A stretch of DNA of 64,000 nucleotides from Desulfopila aestuarii DSM 18488. Lineage in GTDB: Bacteria > Desulfobacterota > Desulfobulbia > Desulfobulbales > Desulfocapsaceae. This document shows positions 39,241 through 48,160 of this stretch, in pieces; within the stretch, counting starts at the first letter, position 1, and every line of letters starts with the position of its first letter. The notes beneath the pieces were generated by a model. The model had not been told where the DNA came from and did no database searches. It was given only the letters and a program-made list of their open reading frames with translations. The stretch covers positions 1-64,000 of the forward strand of contig CAMBBS010000024.1 of assembly GCA_945863875.1 (NCBI GenBank), in the 5' to 3' direction. The position numbers and the translations under genes are program-made.

Positions 39241-40164
39241 ATGTATCTGACAACCGACCAACCTATCGTCTGCCGCAGCGCTCATCTTATGCCTTCCTTT
39301 GGGGTGGAAACGCTTCTGGAAAAAGGCAGCGGTGAGCTGAATGAGGATGTGCTGCTTGAGGCGGAAGACCTGTTTGGTGTATTTGATGGGGCCACCAGCC
39401 TCGACAGCCGACGCTTTGATGATGGTCTGACCGGGGGCTTGCTGGCGGCGCAAACGGCGGCGCGTGCTTTTCAGCGGGAACGGGCCAGCCTGTCCCGGCT
39501 GGCGGAAGAAGCAAATAACAGCATTCGCAACGCCCTGCGGCAGCAACAGGTCTCCATGGAGGAGCGGCATCGACTCTGGTCGACGAGCATGGCGGTGGTG
39601 CGGATGGGGGTGAATCGTCTGGAATACTGTCAGACCGGTGATGCCCTTATTGTTCTCCTGTACAATGACGGCACCTACAGGGTGGTGACCCCGGATCTTG
39701 ATATCGATCGGGAAACGCTGCAGCTGTGGCAGAACTGCCGGATAGCGCGGTCTGCTTCAATTCATGAGGTGCTCGCCGAGCAGATTCAGTGGGTTCGGTT
39801 GCAGATGAACGTCAGTTACGGCGTGCTGAACGGCGAACCCGAAGCGCTTGATTTTCTTCGTCACGGTTATGAAGAACTGGACAATGTCAGTGATATCCTC
39901 CTCTTTACCGACGGGCTTTTCCTGCCTCGGGAAAATCCATTGGAGGACAGCGACTGGCGCTCTTTTGTAAATCTCTATCGTCAGGGCGGCCTGCAGGCTG
40001 TGCGTGATCATGTGCGTTGTCTGCAGTGCCAGGATCCGACATTAAAAAAATATCCCCGCTTCAAGCTGCACGATGACATAGCCGCCGTGGCCATCAAGCT
40101 TCGGCATCCTCCCTTTAAGAAGATTTCTACGGCAGAGCCACCAGCAGAAAGCAGAACAAGCTAA
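39241..40164 (+). CDS. PP2C-like serine/threonine phosphatase-domain protein
   Basis: 307 aa; EDLFGVFDGATSL, WSTSMAVVRMGVNRLEYCQTGDALIVLLYNDG, DILLFTDGLF, LHDDIAAVAIKL. Confidence 0.8.
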   Translation: MYLTTDQPIVCRSAHLMPSFGVETLLEKGSGELNEDVLLEAEDLFGVFDGATSLDSRRFDDGLTGGLLAAQTAARAFQRERASLSRLAEEANNSIRNALRQQQVSMEERHRLWSTSMAVVRMGVNRLEYCQTGDALIVLLYNDGTYRVVTPDLDIDRETLQLWQNCRIARSASIHEVLAEQIQWVRLQMNVSYGVLNGEPEALDFLRHGYEELDNVSDILLFTDGLFLPRENPLEDSDWRSFVNLYRQGGLQAVRDHVRCLQCQDPTLKKYPRFKLHDDIAAVAIKLRHPPFKKISTAEPPAESRTS

Positions 40165-40882
40165 GAAAACCCAGGGCCGACCAGTCCCTGGCCGTCACCT
40201 GCCACTGGTGGGTTGTGCCGTGCAGGCCGTAGCAGCGGGCTTCCATGGCCGAGGCCAGCCGGTCGGCGGTGACAAAGGTGCGGCGGAGCAGGGGCATGCC
40301 GAGAAAGGTAAGCCGGCGCAGCGGATTACGGCGATTGTCGATACTTCGGGCGCGGAGAGCCAGGTCGAGTTCCGCCGACTGGGTGAGGATGACCGGAATG
40401 AAACGCACCAGCAGGCCGATCATCGTTGCCACCTGCCGGTGCGGAATACCGGGAATCGGCCGAAGAAACCATGCAACGGCGGAACGGATATGTGACGGCC
40501 GGGTGGTAAAGGTCACCAGCAGGGCAAAGAGGGCAATGACCAGGAGCCTGCCGGCGAAAAGCAGCCCGATAAAGACACCCTGGCGGGTGGCCGGAAACCA
40601 GGACGATTCGATAAGCAGATCCCCCGGAGTGGTCAGGGTCCTGGTCAGCAGGACGCAGGCGAGCAGGACCAGATACCATTTCATGCCGAATAGGCAGCGC
40701 AGCGGTGAACATTTGCCCAGGGCAAGCAGGAACAGGGCGGTAAAAAACGCCAGGACCAGGGCTGACATGTTGGCATTTATGGTGAGGATACTGACGGCAA
40801 CCAGGCCGGCCAGTTTTATCCGGGCATCAAGTTGATGCAGCAGGGTGTCGTTGTGCCGGAAGCCGAACGCTATCGCAACCAT
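40127..40882 (-). CDS. bioN: ECF transporter T component (BioN/CbiQ-like)
   Basis: 251 aa; LDARIKLAGLVAVSIL, ELDLALRARSIDNRRNPLRRL, ALGFLSLF. Confidence 0.85.
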   Translation of the reverse strand: MVAIAFGFRHNDTLLHQLDARIKLAGLVAVSILTINANMSALVLAFFTALFLLALGKCSPLRCLFGMKWYLVLLACVLLTRTLTTPGDLLIESSWFPATRQGVFIGLLFAGRLLVIALFALLVTFTTRPSHIRSAVAWFLRPIPGIPHRQVATMIGLLVRFIPVILTQSAELDLALRARSIDNRRNPLRRLTFLGMPLLRRTFVTADRLASAMEARCYGLHGTTHQWQVTARDWSALGFLSLFCFLLVALP

Positions 40883-41619
40883 GACTCGACCACCCCTCCC
40901 AGTCTGACAGCGGCGGGAAGGCGCACACCATAGGCCTCGGCCTCGAGCACCACCTGGTGCGGCGGTCCGTCGGCGGCGATCCGGCCCTCCTGCAAAATGA
41001 TCAGTCTATCGGCATGGGCCAGAACCTTTTCCAGATCGTGGACGCAGACGATAATAGTGGTACCTGCTTTGTGCAGGGCGACGATCTGGGCCAGGATCTG
41101 CCGGACGCCATCATAATCGAGATTGGCAAAGGGCTCATCGAGAACAATCACCTCCGGCTGCATGGCCAGAACCCCGGCGATGGCCAGGCGGCGTTTTTCT
41201 CCGCCGGACAAAAGATGCGGGCTTCTCTCCGCCATCGCCTCAAGGCCGACGAGGTCCAGGGCGGCGGCGACACTCTCCGTTATCTTTTCACGCGGCCAGT
41301 TAAGATTTTCCGGGCCGAAGGCCGCGTCGTCGTAGACGGTTTCGCCGACGATCTGACTGTCGGCATCCTGAAAGACCATGCCGACCATCCGCCGGGCACG
41401 CAGGAGATCGTCCTCTACCGGCACCCCGTTCAGCCGCACCGTCCCGGCCAGGGGCTTGAGCAGTCCGTTGAGATGTTTGAGCAGGGTGCTTTTCCCGGCG
41501 CCATTGGCTCCGGCGAGAACAACAAACGACCCGCGGGCGATGGTCAGGTTGATCTGCTGCAGGCCGATATGGCCATCGGCATAGCTGTGCGACAATCCAC
41601 TGATCTCGATAATGTTCAT
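40870..41619 (-). CDS. bioM: ECF transporter ATPase (BioM-like)
   Basis: GANGAGKSTLLKHLNGLL, LLSGGEKRRLAIAGVLAMQPEVIVLDEPFANLD. Confidence 0.92.
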   Translation of the reverse strand: MNIIEISGLSHSYADGHIGLQQINLTIARGSFVVLAGANGAGKSTLLKHLNGLLKPLAGTVRLNGVPVEDDLLRARRMVGMVFQDADSQIVGETVYDDAAFGPENLNWPREKITESVAAALDLVGLEAMAERSPHLLSGGEKRRLAIAGVLAMQPEVIVLDEPFANLDYDGVRQILAQIVALHKAGTTIIVCVHDLEKVLAHADRLIILQEGRIAADGPPHQVVLEAEAYGVRLPAAVRLGGVVESWLR

Positions 41620-41634
41620 TAATCCCCGCCGCGC

Positions 41635-42210
41635 TTATTGTCCCGACCCGGCCGGCGTAGCAAGCCGGCCGTCTCGCCGGGCAATGCCCAGCAGCGGCCG
41701 GACACTTTTGACTATGGTAAAGGCGGCACCAATCTTTACGATGTCGCCGATGATAAAGGGGTACATGCCGACGGCCAAAGCTTTGCCAAAGCTGATGCCG
41801 AGCAGGGTCTTCAGCCAGGTAACGCCGATAACATAGATAAGCAGGCCGCCGATGATCATCGCGAGGATTTCCGCCACCGGTTGCTGTCTTGACGATTCCG
41901 AGATTTTACCGACCAACCAGGCGGCGGCCAGGAAACCGAAGAGGTAGCCGCCCCTCGGGCCAAACAAATGGCCCAGCCCGCCTCCGCCGCCGGCAAAGAC
42001 CGGCAATCCCACTGCCCCGGCGAGCAGATAGACGGCAACGGCGGCGCTGCCCCAGCTGCTGCCAAGAAGAAGGGCCGCCACCAGCACAAAGAGATTCTGC
42101 AGGACGATGGGCACCGGGCCGATGGGTATTACCAGATAGCCGCCGACGGCGATCAGTGCGGCCATCAGGGAGGCTATTACCAGTTTATGCAGGTCGAGAC
42201 GCTCGTTCAT
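41635..42210 (-). CDS. bioY: Biotin transporter S component BioY
   Basis: GPVPIVLQNLFVLVAALLLGSSWGSAAVAVYLLAGAVGLPVFAGGGGGLGHLFGPRGGYLFGF. Confidence 0.95.
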   Translation of the reverse strand: MNERLDLHKLVIASLMAALIAVGGYLVIPIGPVPIVLQNLFVLVAALLLGSSWGSAAVAVYLLAGAVGLPVFAGGGGGLGHLFGPRGGYLFGFLAAAWLVGKISESSRQQPVAEILAMIIGGLLIYVIGVTWLKTLLGISFGKALAVGMYPFIIGDIVKIGAAFTIVKSVRPLLGIARRDGRLATPAGSGQ

Positions 42211-42284
42211 GGGATTATCCTTAAGTGTATTTTTTATTATTGAAGGGGCTCCGGGTACCAACAGTCCGGCAGTGCATCTCCGGT

Positions 42285-43208
42285 TCAGGAGGAATGAAAA
42301 CAATCGCCGTAAAAGACGGTATGGTGCGAACCGTCGGCCATTTCGAGGATCAGGCCACCGTCCTCGTCCATATCGACGGCCAGCCCTTCACAGCTGTCAC
42401 GAATGGTGACAATCTTTACCCGTCGCCCGAGGGTGACGGTCTTGGCTTTCCAGCCGGCAATGATTGCCGACCGGGAGAAGACGGCCATCTGTCGTTCAAA
42501 ACGATCAAGAAAATCGGCGAGCAGCAGGGCGCGATTGACCCGTCGACCGGTGAGCTGCAGCGCGGAAACCGCCGGTTTGTCGGCGATCTCCGGCCGGTTG
42601 TTCAGGTTGAGACCGATGCCGACGTTGACAAAGGCGATCTGGTCGGCTTCAATCTCCAGCTGTGACAAGATACCGGCGATCTTGCAGTCATCGACCAGCA
42701 CATCGTTTGGCCACTTCACCTGGGCGGCGATGCCGCAGCACTCGGCCAGGGTCTCCACCAGGGCGAGGGCAACGGCGAAATTGACCACCGGGGCTTCCCT
42801 TGGGACGAGGGAAGGCCGCAGAATGAGGGAAAAATACAGGCCGCCCTCCTCCGATTGCCACAGCCGCTGCAGCCGCCCCCGTCCTGTCGTCTGGCGGTCG
42901 GCGACCACCACGGTATACGCCGGACAGCCTTCGCGGGCGAGAGCCGTGGCGCGGTTCATGGTCGAATCCACTTCCGGGTAATAGTGCATGCGGGACGAAC
43001 GTTCCCCAAACAACCATGGGAAAGGAACTTCGGGAAGAGATAACAGCCGGTATCCCTTGGGGCCGGCTTCTATCTCGGTGCCGCTCTCTTTCAGCTGGCC
43101 GATCTGTTTCCAGATCGCCACCCGGGAGACCTGAAGGCGACGGCTGATCTCCTCGCCTGAAAGGGGTTCCGGGGACTCTCGCAGCATGGTCAATATTTTC
43201 TCTTTCAT
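42285..43208 (-). CDS. birA: Biotin-protein ligase / repressor with N-terminal HTH
   Basis: MKEKILTMLRESPEPLSGEEISRRLQVSRVAIWKQIGQL; ADRQTTGRGRLQRLWQSEEGGLYFSL, VKWPNDVLVDDCKIAGIL. Confidence 0.95.
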   Translation of the reverse strand: MKEKILTMLRESPEPLSGEEISRRLQVSRVAIWKQIGQLKESGTEIEAGPKGYRLLSLPEVPFPWLFGERSSRMHYYPEVDSTMNRATALAREGCPAYTVVVADRQTTGRGRLQRLWQSEEGGLYFSLILRPSLVPREAPVVNFAVALALVETLAECCGIAAQVKWPNDVLVDDCKIAGILSQLEIEADQIAFVNVGIGLNLNNRPEIADKPAVSALQLTGRRVNRALLLADFLDRFERQMAVFSRSAIIAGWKAKTVTLGRRVKIVTIRDSCEGLAVDMDEDGGLILEMADGSHHTVFYGDCFHSS

Positions 43209-43221
43209 CTCTGTACCAGTT

Positions 43222-43253
43222 TGGTTAACTTTGCTCTTGGCGGGAGTTAACCA
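43222..43253. promoter_or_regulatory. Candidate BirA operator
   Basis: Perfect dyad TGGTTAACT-N14-AGTTAACCA immediately upstream of birA. Confidence 0.5.
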
Positions 43254-43351
43254 TGTGTCCTGGCCCCTTGTCAAGAACAGATATGGCGGTGTTGGCTTAT
43301 CTTGTGTGGGAAGAGAGAAACGGCAGGGGCGAAAAAGGATATGTGGTTTCG

Positions 43352-44596
43352 CTAAGAGTTCGGATCAGCGGTTTTTCCGGCCAGCACCTTTGTGTAGGCG
43401 GAAATAATTCTTTGAAAAACCGACTTCCAGTCAAAAACCGAGGTGATCCTGTTCCTTTCTTCTGCGGAAGGAGAGGGTGCCCGGCGGACGCGGTCTGCCA
43501 TGGTGGTGATGGCCCCGGCCAGCCTGGCCTGCAATTCTTCAAGATCCGCGGGGTTGGGGCGGTCAATGTCCTGCAGGATGGGCAGTTGGATGAACTCGAT
43601 CAGATCTTGCGGTGCTCCTCCGAGCAACTCTCGACAACCGGGCAGATCGGTACTTATGATACGACAGCCGCAGGCCAGGGCTTCGAGAAGAACCAGCGGT
43701 AGACCTTCAAAGAAGGAAGGCAGAATGAAGATATGGCTCCGGCCCATCAGCCTGGCCAGTTCGGACTGGCTGATCCTGCCGTGCACGGTGATCGCGGCAC
43801 CACCGCTTTTTGCAAGGGCCAGGCATTGTGCTGCCTCGCTGCCGGAACCGGATCCGGCCAGATGCAGATGGAGGTTATCTTGCGCGAGACCGAGGAAGGT
43901 CTGCACCAGCCAGTTCACTCCCTTTGCAAAACTCAGTTTGCCGGCATAGACCAGCTGCACCGGTTCAGGCTTGTCCTTTTTGTGCAGGGTGAACATCTTC
44001 GCATCATACCCGCCGCCGACAATATCAATACGCTCATCGGCAATGCCGTAGAGGGACTGGATGTTTTTTTTCTGTTCATGGCTGAGGGCGAGTACCCGGT
44101 CGATTTTTTGACAATGGGGCAGAACTTTTTGGCCCAGTTGCGGACATTGCCTGAACTGCCGCAGATCCGTGGAGTGGCAGGAGGTCACCATGGGAATATC
44201 GGTGCAGACTCTGCGGGCTATCGAACTGACCAGCCAGAGATGATGACTGTGCACGATATCAGGTGAAAATTCATCGACGGTATGGCGGATTGTTTGTGCA
44301 AAACTCTGTTCATAGCCGACCAGCTGGCTGGCGGTAAGGTCACTGAAGCGAGAGCTGGCATAGGGCATGACATCGCTCATGCCGGGAATTGTGAAATCCA
44401 GGTCGCCGCCGTCAAACCAGACGAAGCGGCAGAATTGCTGGTCGATGCAGTCAAGTTCGGGCAACCGGCGGCCGGAGATGCCGGCGATAAGAAAATTGTC
44501 ATGCCCCTCGGCCGAGGCCTGGCGGATGATGTTCTGCAGATAAAATCCGCTGCCGGTGCTCTCCGGGTGCTGGCTGATTATATGGAGGATTTTCAT
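43352..44596 (-). CDS. Family 4 glycosyltransferase
   Basis: 414 aa; MKILHIISQHPESTGSGFYLQNIIRQA, ILPSFFEGLPLVLLEALACGCRIISTDLPG. Confidence 0.92.
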   Translation of the reverse strand: MKILHIISQHPESTGSGFYLQNIIRQASAEGHDNFLIAGISGRRLPELDCIDQQFCRFVWFDGGDLDFTIPGMSDVMPYASSRFSDLTASQLVGYEQSFAQTIRHTVDEFSPDIVHSHHLWLVSSIARRVCTDIPMVTSCHSTDLRQFRQCPQLGQKVLPHCQKIDRVLALSHEQKKNIQSLYGIADERIDIVGGGYDAKMFTLHKKDKPEPVQLVYAGKLSFAKGVNWLVQTFLGLAQDNLHLHLAGSGSGSEAAQCLALAKSGGAAITVHGRISQSELARLMGRSHIFILPSFFEGLPLVLLEALACGCRIISTDLPGCRELLGGAPQDLIEFIQLPILQDIDRPNPADLEELQARLAGAITTMADRVRRAPSPSAEERNRITSVFDWKSVFQRIISAYTKVLAGKTADPNS

Positions 44597-44608
44597 TTTG
44601 CCGCAGTT

Positions 44609-45127
44609 TTAGCCTGTTGGCGAACTGCTGTTTCTGAACAAACCCTGAAACACGGACTTCAGGAGAGGTTCGTCGATTTTTTTCTGGAGCTCTTGTTCAT
44701 ACTGATCGGCTGCATCTTCGGGCTCTGACAGTTTTGTCGAGGTCTCGGGGTAATTTTCCTGGTCGAAAACGACTTCTTCTGTCTGGTAGAACGAAGCGTC
44801 AGGCTCAAAAGTGTCGTATCGATGGCGCAGGAACCACTGGTCTGTTTCGTCATGGCTGCCGAGAAAGGTGATGTACAGATGGTTGTCGGCCAGAACGGTG
44901 ACCAGGCGATATCCCCCGCCAAGATCATATTTGATGCAGTTTTTTATGCGTTGCTCTCCTCTTCTGGTGCGCTTGCAGGTGACGGATTCACTCCAGCAGC
45001 TGTATTTTCGGATATCGGCAAGGATCTCGAGATATTTGTTTACAGCATGTTCCCCTTGCTTACCGGCTTTGCGCAGTCGTTTGATGTCCTTGTCGAGTGT
45101 GTGCGAGCTGTGAATATACTGCATCAT
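44609..45127 (-). CDS. Hypothetical protein with RelE/ParE-like core and acidic C-terminal extension
   Basis: 172 aa; NCIKYDLGGGYRLVTVLADNHLYITFLGSHDETDQWF resembles the RelE fold; weak assignment. Confidence 0.5.
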   Translation of the reverse strand: MMQYIHSSHTLDKDIKRLRKAGKQGEHAVNKYLEILADIRKYSCWSESVTCKRTRRGEQRIKNCIKYDLGGGYRLVTVLADNHLYITFLGSHDETDQWFLRHRYDTFEPDASFYQTEEVVFDQENYPETSTKLSEPEDAADQYEQELQKKIDEPLLKSVFQGLFRNSSSPTG

Positions 45128-45297
45128 GAAGAATTCCTTCAGCTGATCGTCGACAGGTCTGCTTGTCGGCCATGTATGAGAAAATTACGAAAGTATTCTG
45201 TAAGGTATGAACCCCGGTAAACGAGAAATAAGCCGGGGCCCGGTTCAGTCCCTGTGCTTTGCCGGGACTCTTTGCAGTGCCGGTGTTTTGCGGGTAT

Positions 45298-45360
45298 AAG
45301 TACCTTGGGACAGATTGTTTCTTGCCAAAAAACAAGCAAACAATCTGTAAGGTACTAAAA
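45298..45360 (+). repeat. Palindromic repeat element, copy 2
   Basis: AGTACCTT-ggg-ACAGATTGTTT-CTTG-ccaaaaaa-CAAG-c-AAACAATCTGT-AAGGTACT. Confidence 0.75.
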
Positions 45361-45592
45361 TATTGCAGGGTGTCAAATTGATAGATCCTATATCAGCATG
45401 TCTAATGATTGTTTTTAGCTATAGAGTTATCGGCGGGGTGTATGATAACCGGCCGGTTGGGCCGTCGTTTAAAAAGCCGAGGGGGCGGTTATTTGTACAG
45501 GGATCGTAAATAGACAAAAGAGATCCTTGAACCGGTAGGATTTTAGCGTTATGTTAAACAGGTAAATTGTTAACCCTTTGCGAGGTACATCT

Positions 45593-45829
45593 ATGGCCAG
45601 GTCAAAATGCCCGACATGTGAATATCACGAGTTCGAAGCTGTTCACGTTACGACAAAAACCGGGCAAAAATTCTGTCTCATCCAGTGTGTTGCCTGTGGT
45701 ACGGTTGTCGGCGCTCTTGACGATGTGAAGATCACCAATGTCATTAAAAATGCCGAAAAAAAGCTGTCCAAGTTTCTTGAAAATCTCAACCGTAAGGTTG
45801 TAAACGTCTGTAACAGAAAGAATACCTGA
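45593..45829 (+). CDS. Small zinc-ribbon-like protein
   Basis: MARSKCPTCEYHEFEAVHV...FCLIQCVACGTVVGAL; two CxxC pairs. Confidence 0.65.
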   Translation: MARSKCPTCEYHEFEAVHVTTKTGQKFCLIQCVACGTVVGALDDVKITNVIKNAEKKLSKFLENLNRKVVNVCNRKNT

Positions 45830-45866
45830 CGTGCAGGGGTGTCGGTTTTAAAAGAGGGGAGGAACA

Positions 45867-46070
45867 GTGGAAGAAGACATCGGCAAGAGACTTGTTCAGG
45901 CCATAAAAGACCCCAACAGCCTTGACTCACGGGAGAGTATCGCCAAAGCGATGGAGCTCACCAAGGCCTATGCGAGCTCAGGGTCGGCGACGCATTTCAG
46001 TACGGTGACGAAACTCTTCTATGATCTGTTTGAGATGTTCGAGACAGGTCGTGACCCGCGTGCTAAGTAG
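45867..46070 (+). CDS. Hypothetical small protein
   Basis: 67 aa ORF with gaggggagg RBS upstream. Confidence 0.5.
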   Translation: MEEDIGKRLVQAIKDPNSLDSRESIAKAMELTKAYASSGSATHFSTVTKLFYDLFEMFETGRDPRAK

Positions 46071-46959
46071 ATGGGGGAATGCGTTTCAGGCGTTTTTCAA
46101 GGCAGGTGAGGCTATCGCACCGGGCAATGATTTTTTTCAGGTAGGCAATGTTTTTATCAATGTTTTCCAGGTAGAGGTTTCGATCAACTTTATACCGGTT
46201 GCGAAAGTGTGTGCGCATTGCTTCGGAGGTGTCGGCAAAGGTGATAATCAGCCTCTTTAAAACGACGTCATGGTAAAATATTGCCGTGTGCTCCATGAGT
46301 TCCAGGGCCGAGCCGTGTTGGTTTATGCCGCCGGTCTTCTGTTCGTCAAAGAGCAGGGGGAGGCACTCGAGGTAGTATCTGTCAGCCATCTGGGCAAGTA
46401 TGTCAGCTGAACCGATGACCTGACCGGCAAGGTGGATTTCATCGCTATGTGTAGCAAAAGTTGTCGGATCCATGTCTAGATCCGTGTAATGAATAATTGT
46501 CGCACAGTCTCTGGCGATTTCTTCGCTAAAGCCATTTCTTGCCAAGTACTTATTGAGAACCTGTACCGATCGTGTTTCGTGTACGGCCATGTACTGTGCG
46601 GCGGAAGCCGCCGTCTCATTTTTTTCAAGCAGCAGGCCTGTGTCGTGAAAATAGGCGGCAAGCAACCCTTTTAAAAGTGTTGCGAACGAGATGTGCACAT
46701 GATTGCCATGCAGGCCGTGGAAGAGGCGCATCGCGCCTAAAACGACCATGCGGCTGTGCCGCAGATTGTGGTAGGGCAGGGTGTTTTTCTGGAAATCAGC
46801 GGAGGATCCGGAAAACAATGCGCTGACGTCGCTGTCAATCTGCTCGATAAGGCCAAGGTCCATAGACGGACAGATTTTTTCTGCTAGAATGAGGATCTCA
46901 GGCAGAGGGGTGCCGTTTTGGTTTCCCTCGAATATATGCGTGAGGCTTTTGTTGTCCAT
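46063..46959 (-). CDS. HD-domain phosphohydrolase-like protein
   Basis: 298 aa; LPYHNLRHSRMVV, LLAAYFHDTGLL. Confidence 0.75.
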   Translation of the reverse strand: MDNKSLTHIFEGNQNGTPLPEILILAEKICPSMDLGLIEQIDSDVSALFSGSSADFQKNTLPYHNLRHSRMVVLGAMRLFHGLHGNHVHISFATLLKGLLAAYFHDTGLLLEKNETAASAAQYMAVHETRSVQVLNKYLARNGFSEEIARDCATIIHYTDLDMDPTTFATHSDEIHLAGQVIGSADILAQMADRYYLECLPLLFDEQKTGGINQHGSALELMEHTAIFYHDVVLKRLIITFADTSEAMRTHFRNRYKVDRNLYLENIDKNIAYLKKIIARCDSLTCLEKRLKRIPPST

Positions 46960-47190
46960 GGGGCTTATTTGCCATTAACGTTGGGAAACAGTGACGTATA
47001 TATTATTGCTGCTTTTGCATAATTACAATACCTTCTGTGAGATTGAGAAGTTACTCTGTGTTTCTTGTTGCCTGGTTTGGTATTATTGCAAGACAAACCA
47101 TGTGTTATATAGACTTTGTCGGTTTTTGTAAGTACAATTACGTTGGTGACGGCAAGAAGAAGGCCGGAAAAATTAATCTGACAAAAAATT

Positions 47191-48114
47191 ATGGTGCAGA
47201 TACAATTGCCGAAGAAGATGGAAGATAAGAACAATTCCGTTGTCATACTGGTTGTCGATGATGACGAGCTGGTGCGTAAGACTCTCAGTGTTTTGATCAG
47301 CTCTTTCGGTTACCACTGCCTCGTCGCAGGTGATGGTGTCGAGGCGATTGCCGTATTGAAATCGACAGCAGTGGATCTGGTCTTTTCGGATATCGTCATG
47401 CCGGGGATGGATGGTCTGGAATTACTTAACCATATCGTTGAAAGTTATAAAGAAACCGATGTTATTATATCCACCGGCTATCACGAAAAGGCAAGTTATT
47501 CCGAGGTAATTAAAGCCGGGGCGATTGATTTTATCAAAAAGCCCATTGACCAGGCGGAGCTTGAAGCAAAATTGGCCCGAGCTGTTCGTGAACGGCGGAT
47601 GATGCGCGAACTGGAGCGGTTATCCATGCAGGATGGCCTGACGTCGATTCTCAATAGACGGGCCTTTGATGAACGTTTTCCCGATGAAGTGGAGCGGGCC
47701 CATCGGCAGCATTATCCTCTCATGCTCGCTATTATCGATATTGATAATTTTAAAGAATACAACGATGAGCATGGCCATCAGGCGGGGGATAAGGTTCTTA
47801 TCAACCTTGCCGAAATTCTGAAAGTATGCACCAGGGAAAGTGTTGATCTGTGCTTCAGGCTCGGCGGAGACGAGTTTGCCGTCCTGCTTCCCCAGACCAA
47901 CGCCACCCAGGGAACAGAGATAGTTCAGCGTATTCTGCTCAGTTTTGTTGAGCGGAACTTTGGTACAACAACTCTTTCCATAGGGCTTGTCTGCTGTAAA
48001 AGAAATGAGTCGCTGCTCAAGGAACAAGACGAAAGAGCGATTAAAGAGAGGGCGGACCAAGCCATGTATGATGCCAAGAAAAGCGGCAAAAACTGTGTGG
48101 TGACACGGGTCTGA
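47191..48114 (+). CDS. Response regulator receiver + GGDEF diguanylate cyclase
   Basis: VILVVDDDELVRKTLSVL, DLVFSDIVMPGMDGLELL; RLGGDEFAVLLP. Confidence 0.95.
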   Translation: MVQIQLPKKMEDKNNSVVILVVDDDELVRKTLSVLISSFGYHCLVAGDGVEAIAVLKSTAVDLVFSDIVMPGMDGLELLNHIVESYKETDVIISTGYHEKASYSEVIKAGAIDFIKKPIDQAELEAKLARAVRERRMMRELERLSMQDGLTSILNRRAFDERFPDEVERAHRQHYPLMLAIIDIDNFKEYNDEHGHQAGDKVLINLAEILKVCTRESVDLCFRLGGDEFAVLLPQTNATQGTEIVQRILLSFVERNFGTTTLSIGLVCCKRNESLLKEQDERAIKERADQAMYDAKKSGKNCVVTRV

Positions 48115-48152
48115 CAACCAATCACGGCCATGGCGCTTATTGATTGGTTGCT
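48112..48152. terminator. Candidate hairpin between convergent genes
   Basis: gacaaccaatca ... ttgattggttgctg inverted repeat. Confidence 0.4.
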
Positions 48153-48160
48153 GTTAGAGT

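Noticed and set aside
45060-45335. 91-aa minus ORF over the palindromic repeat
   Set aside because: Generated by the repeat and intergenic sequence; no RBS or domain.
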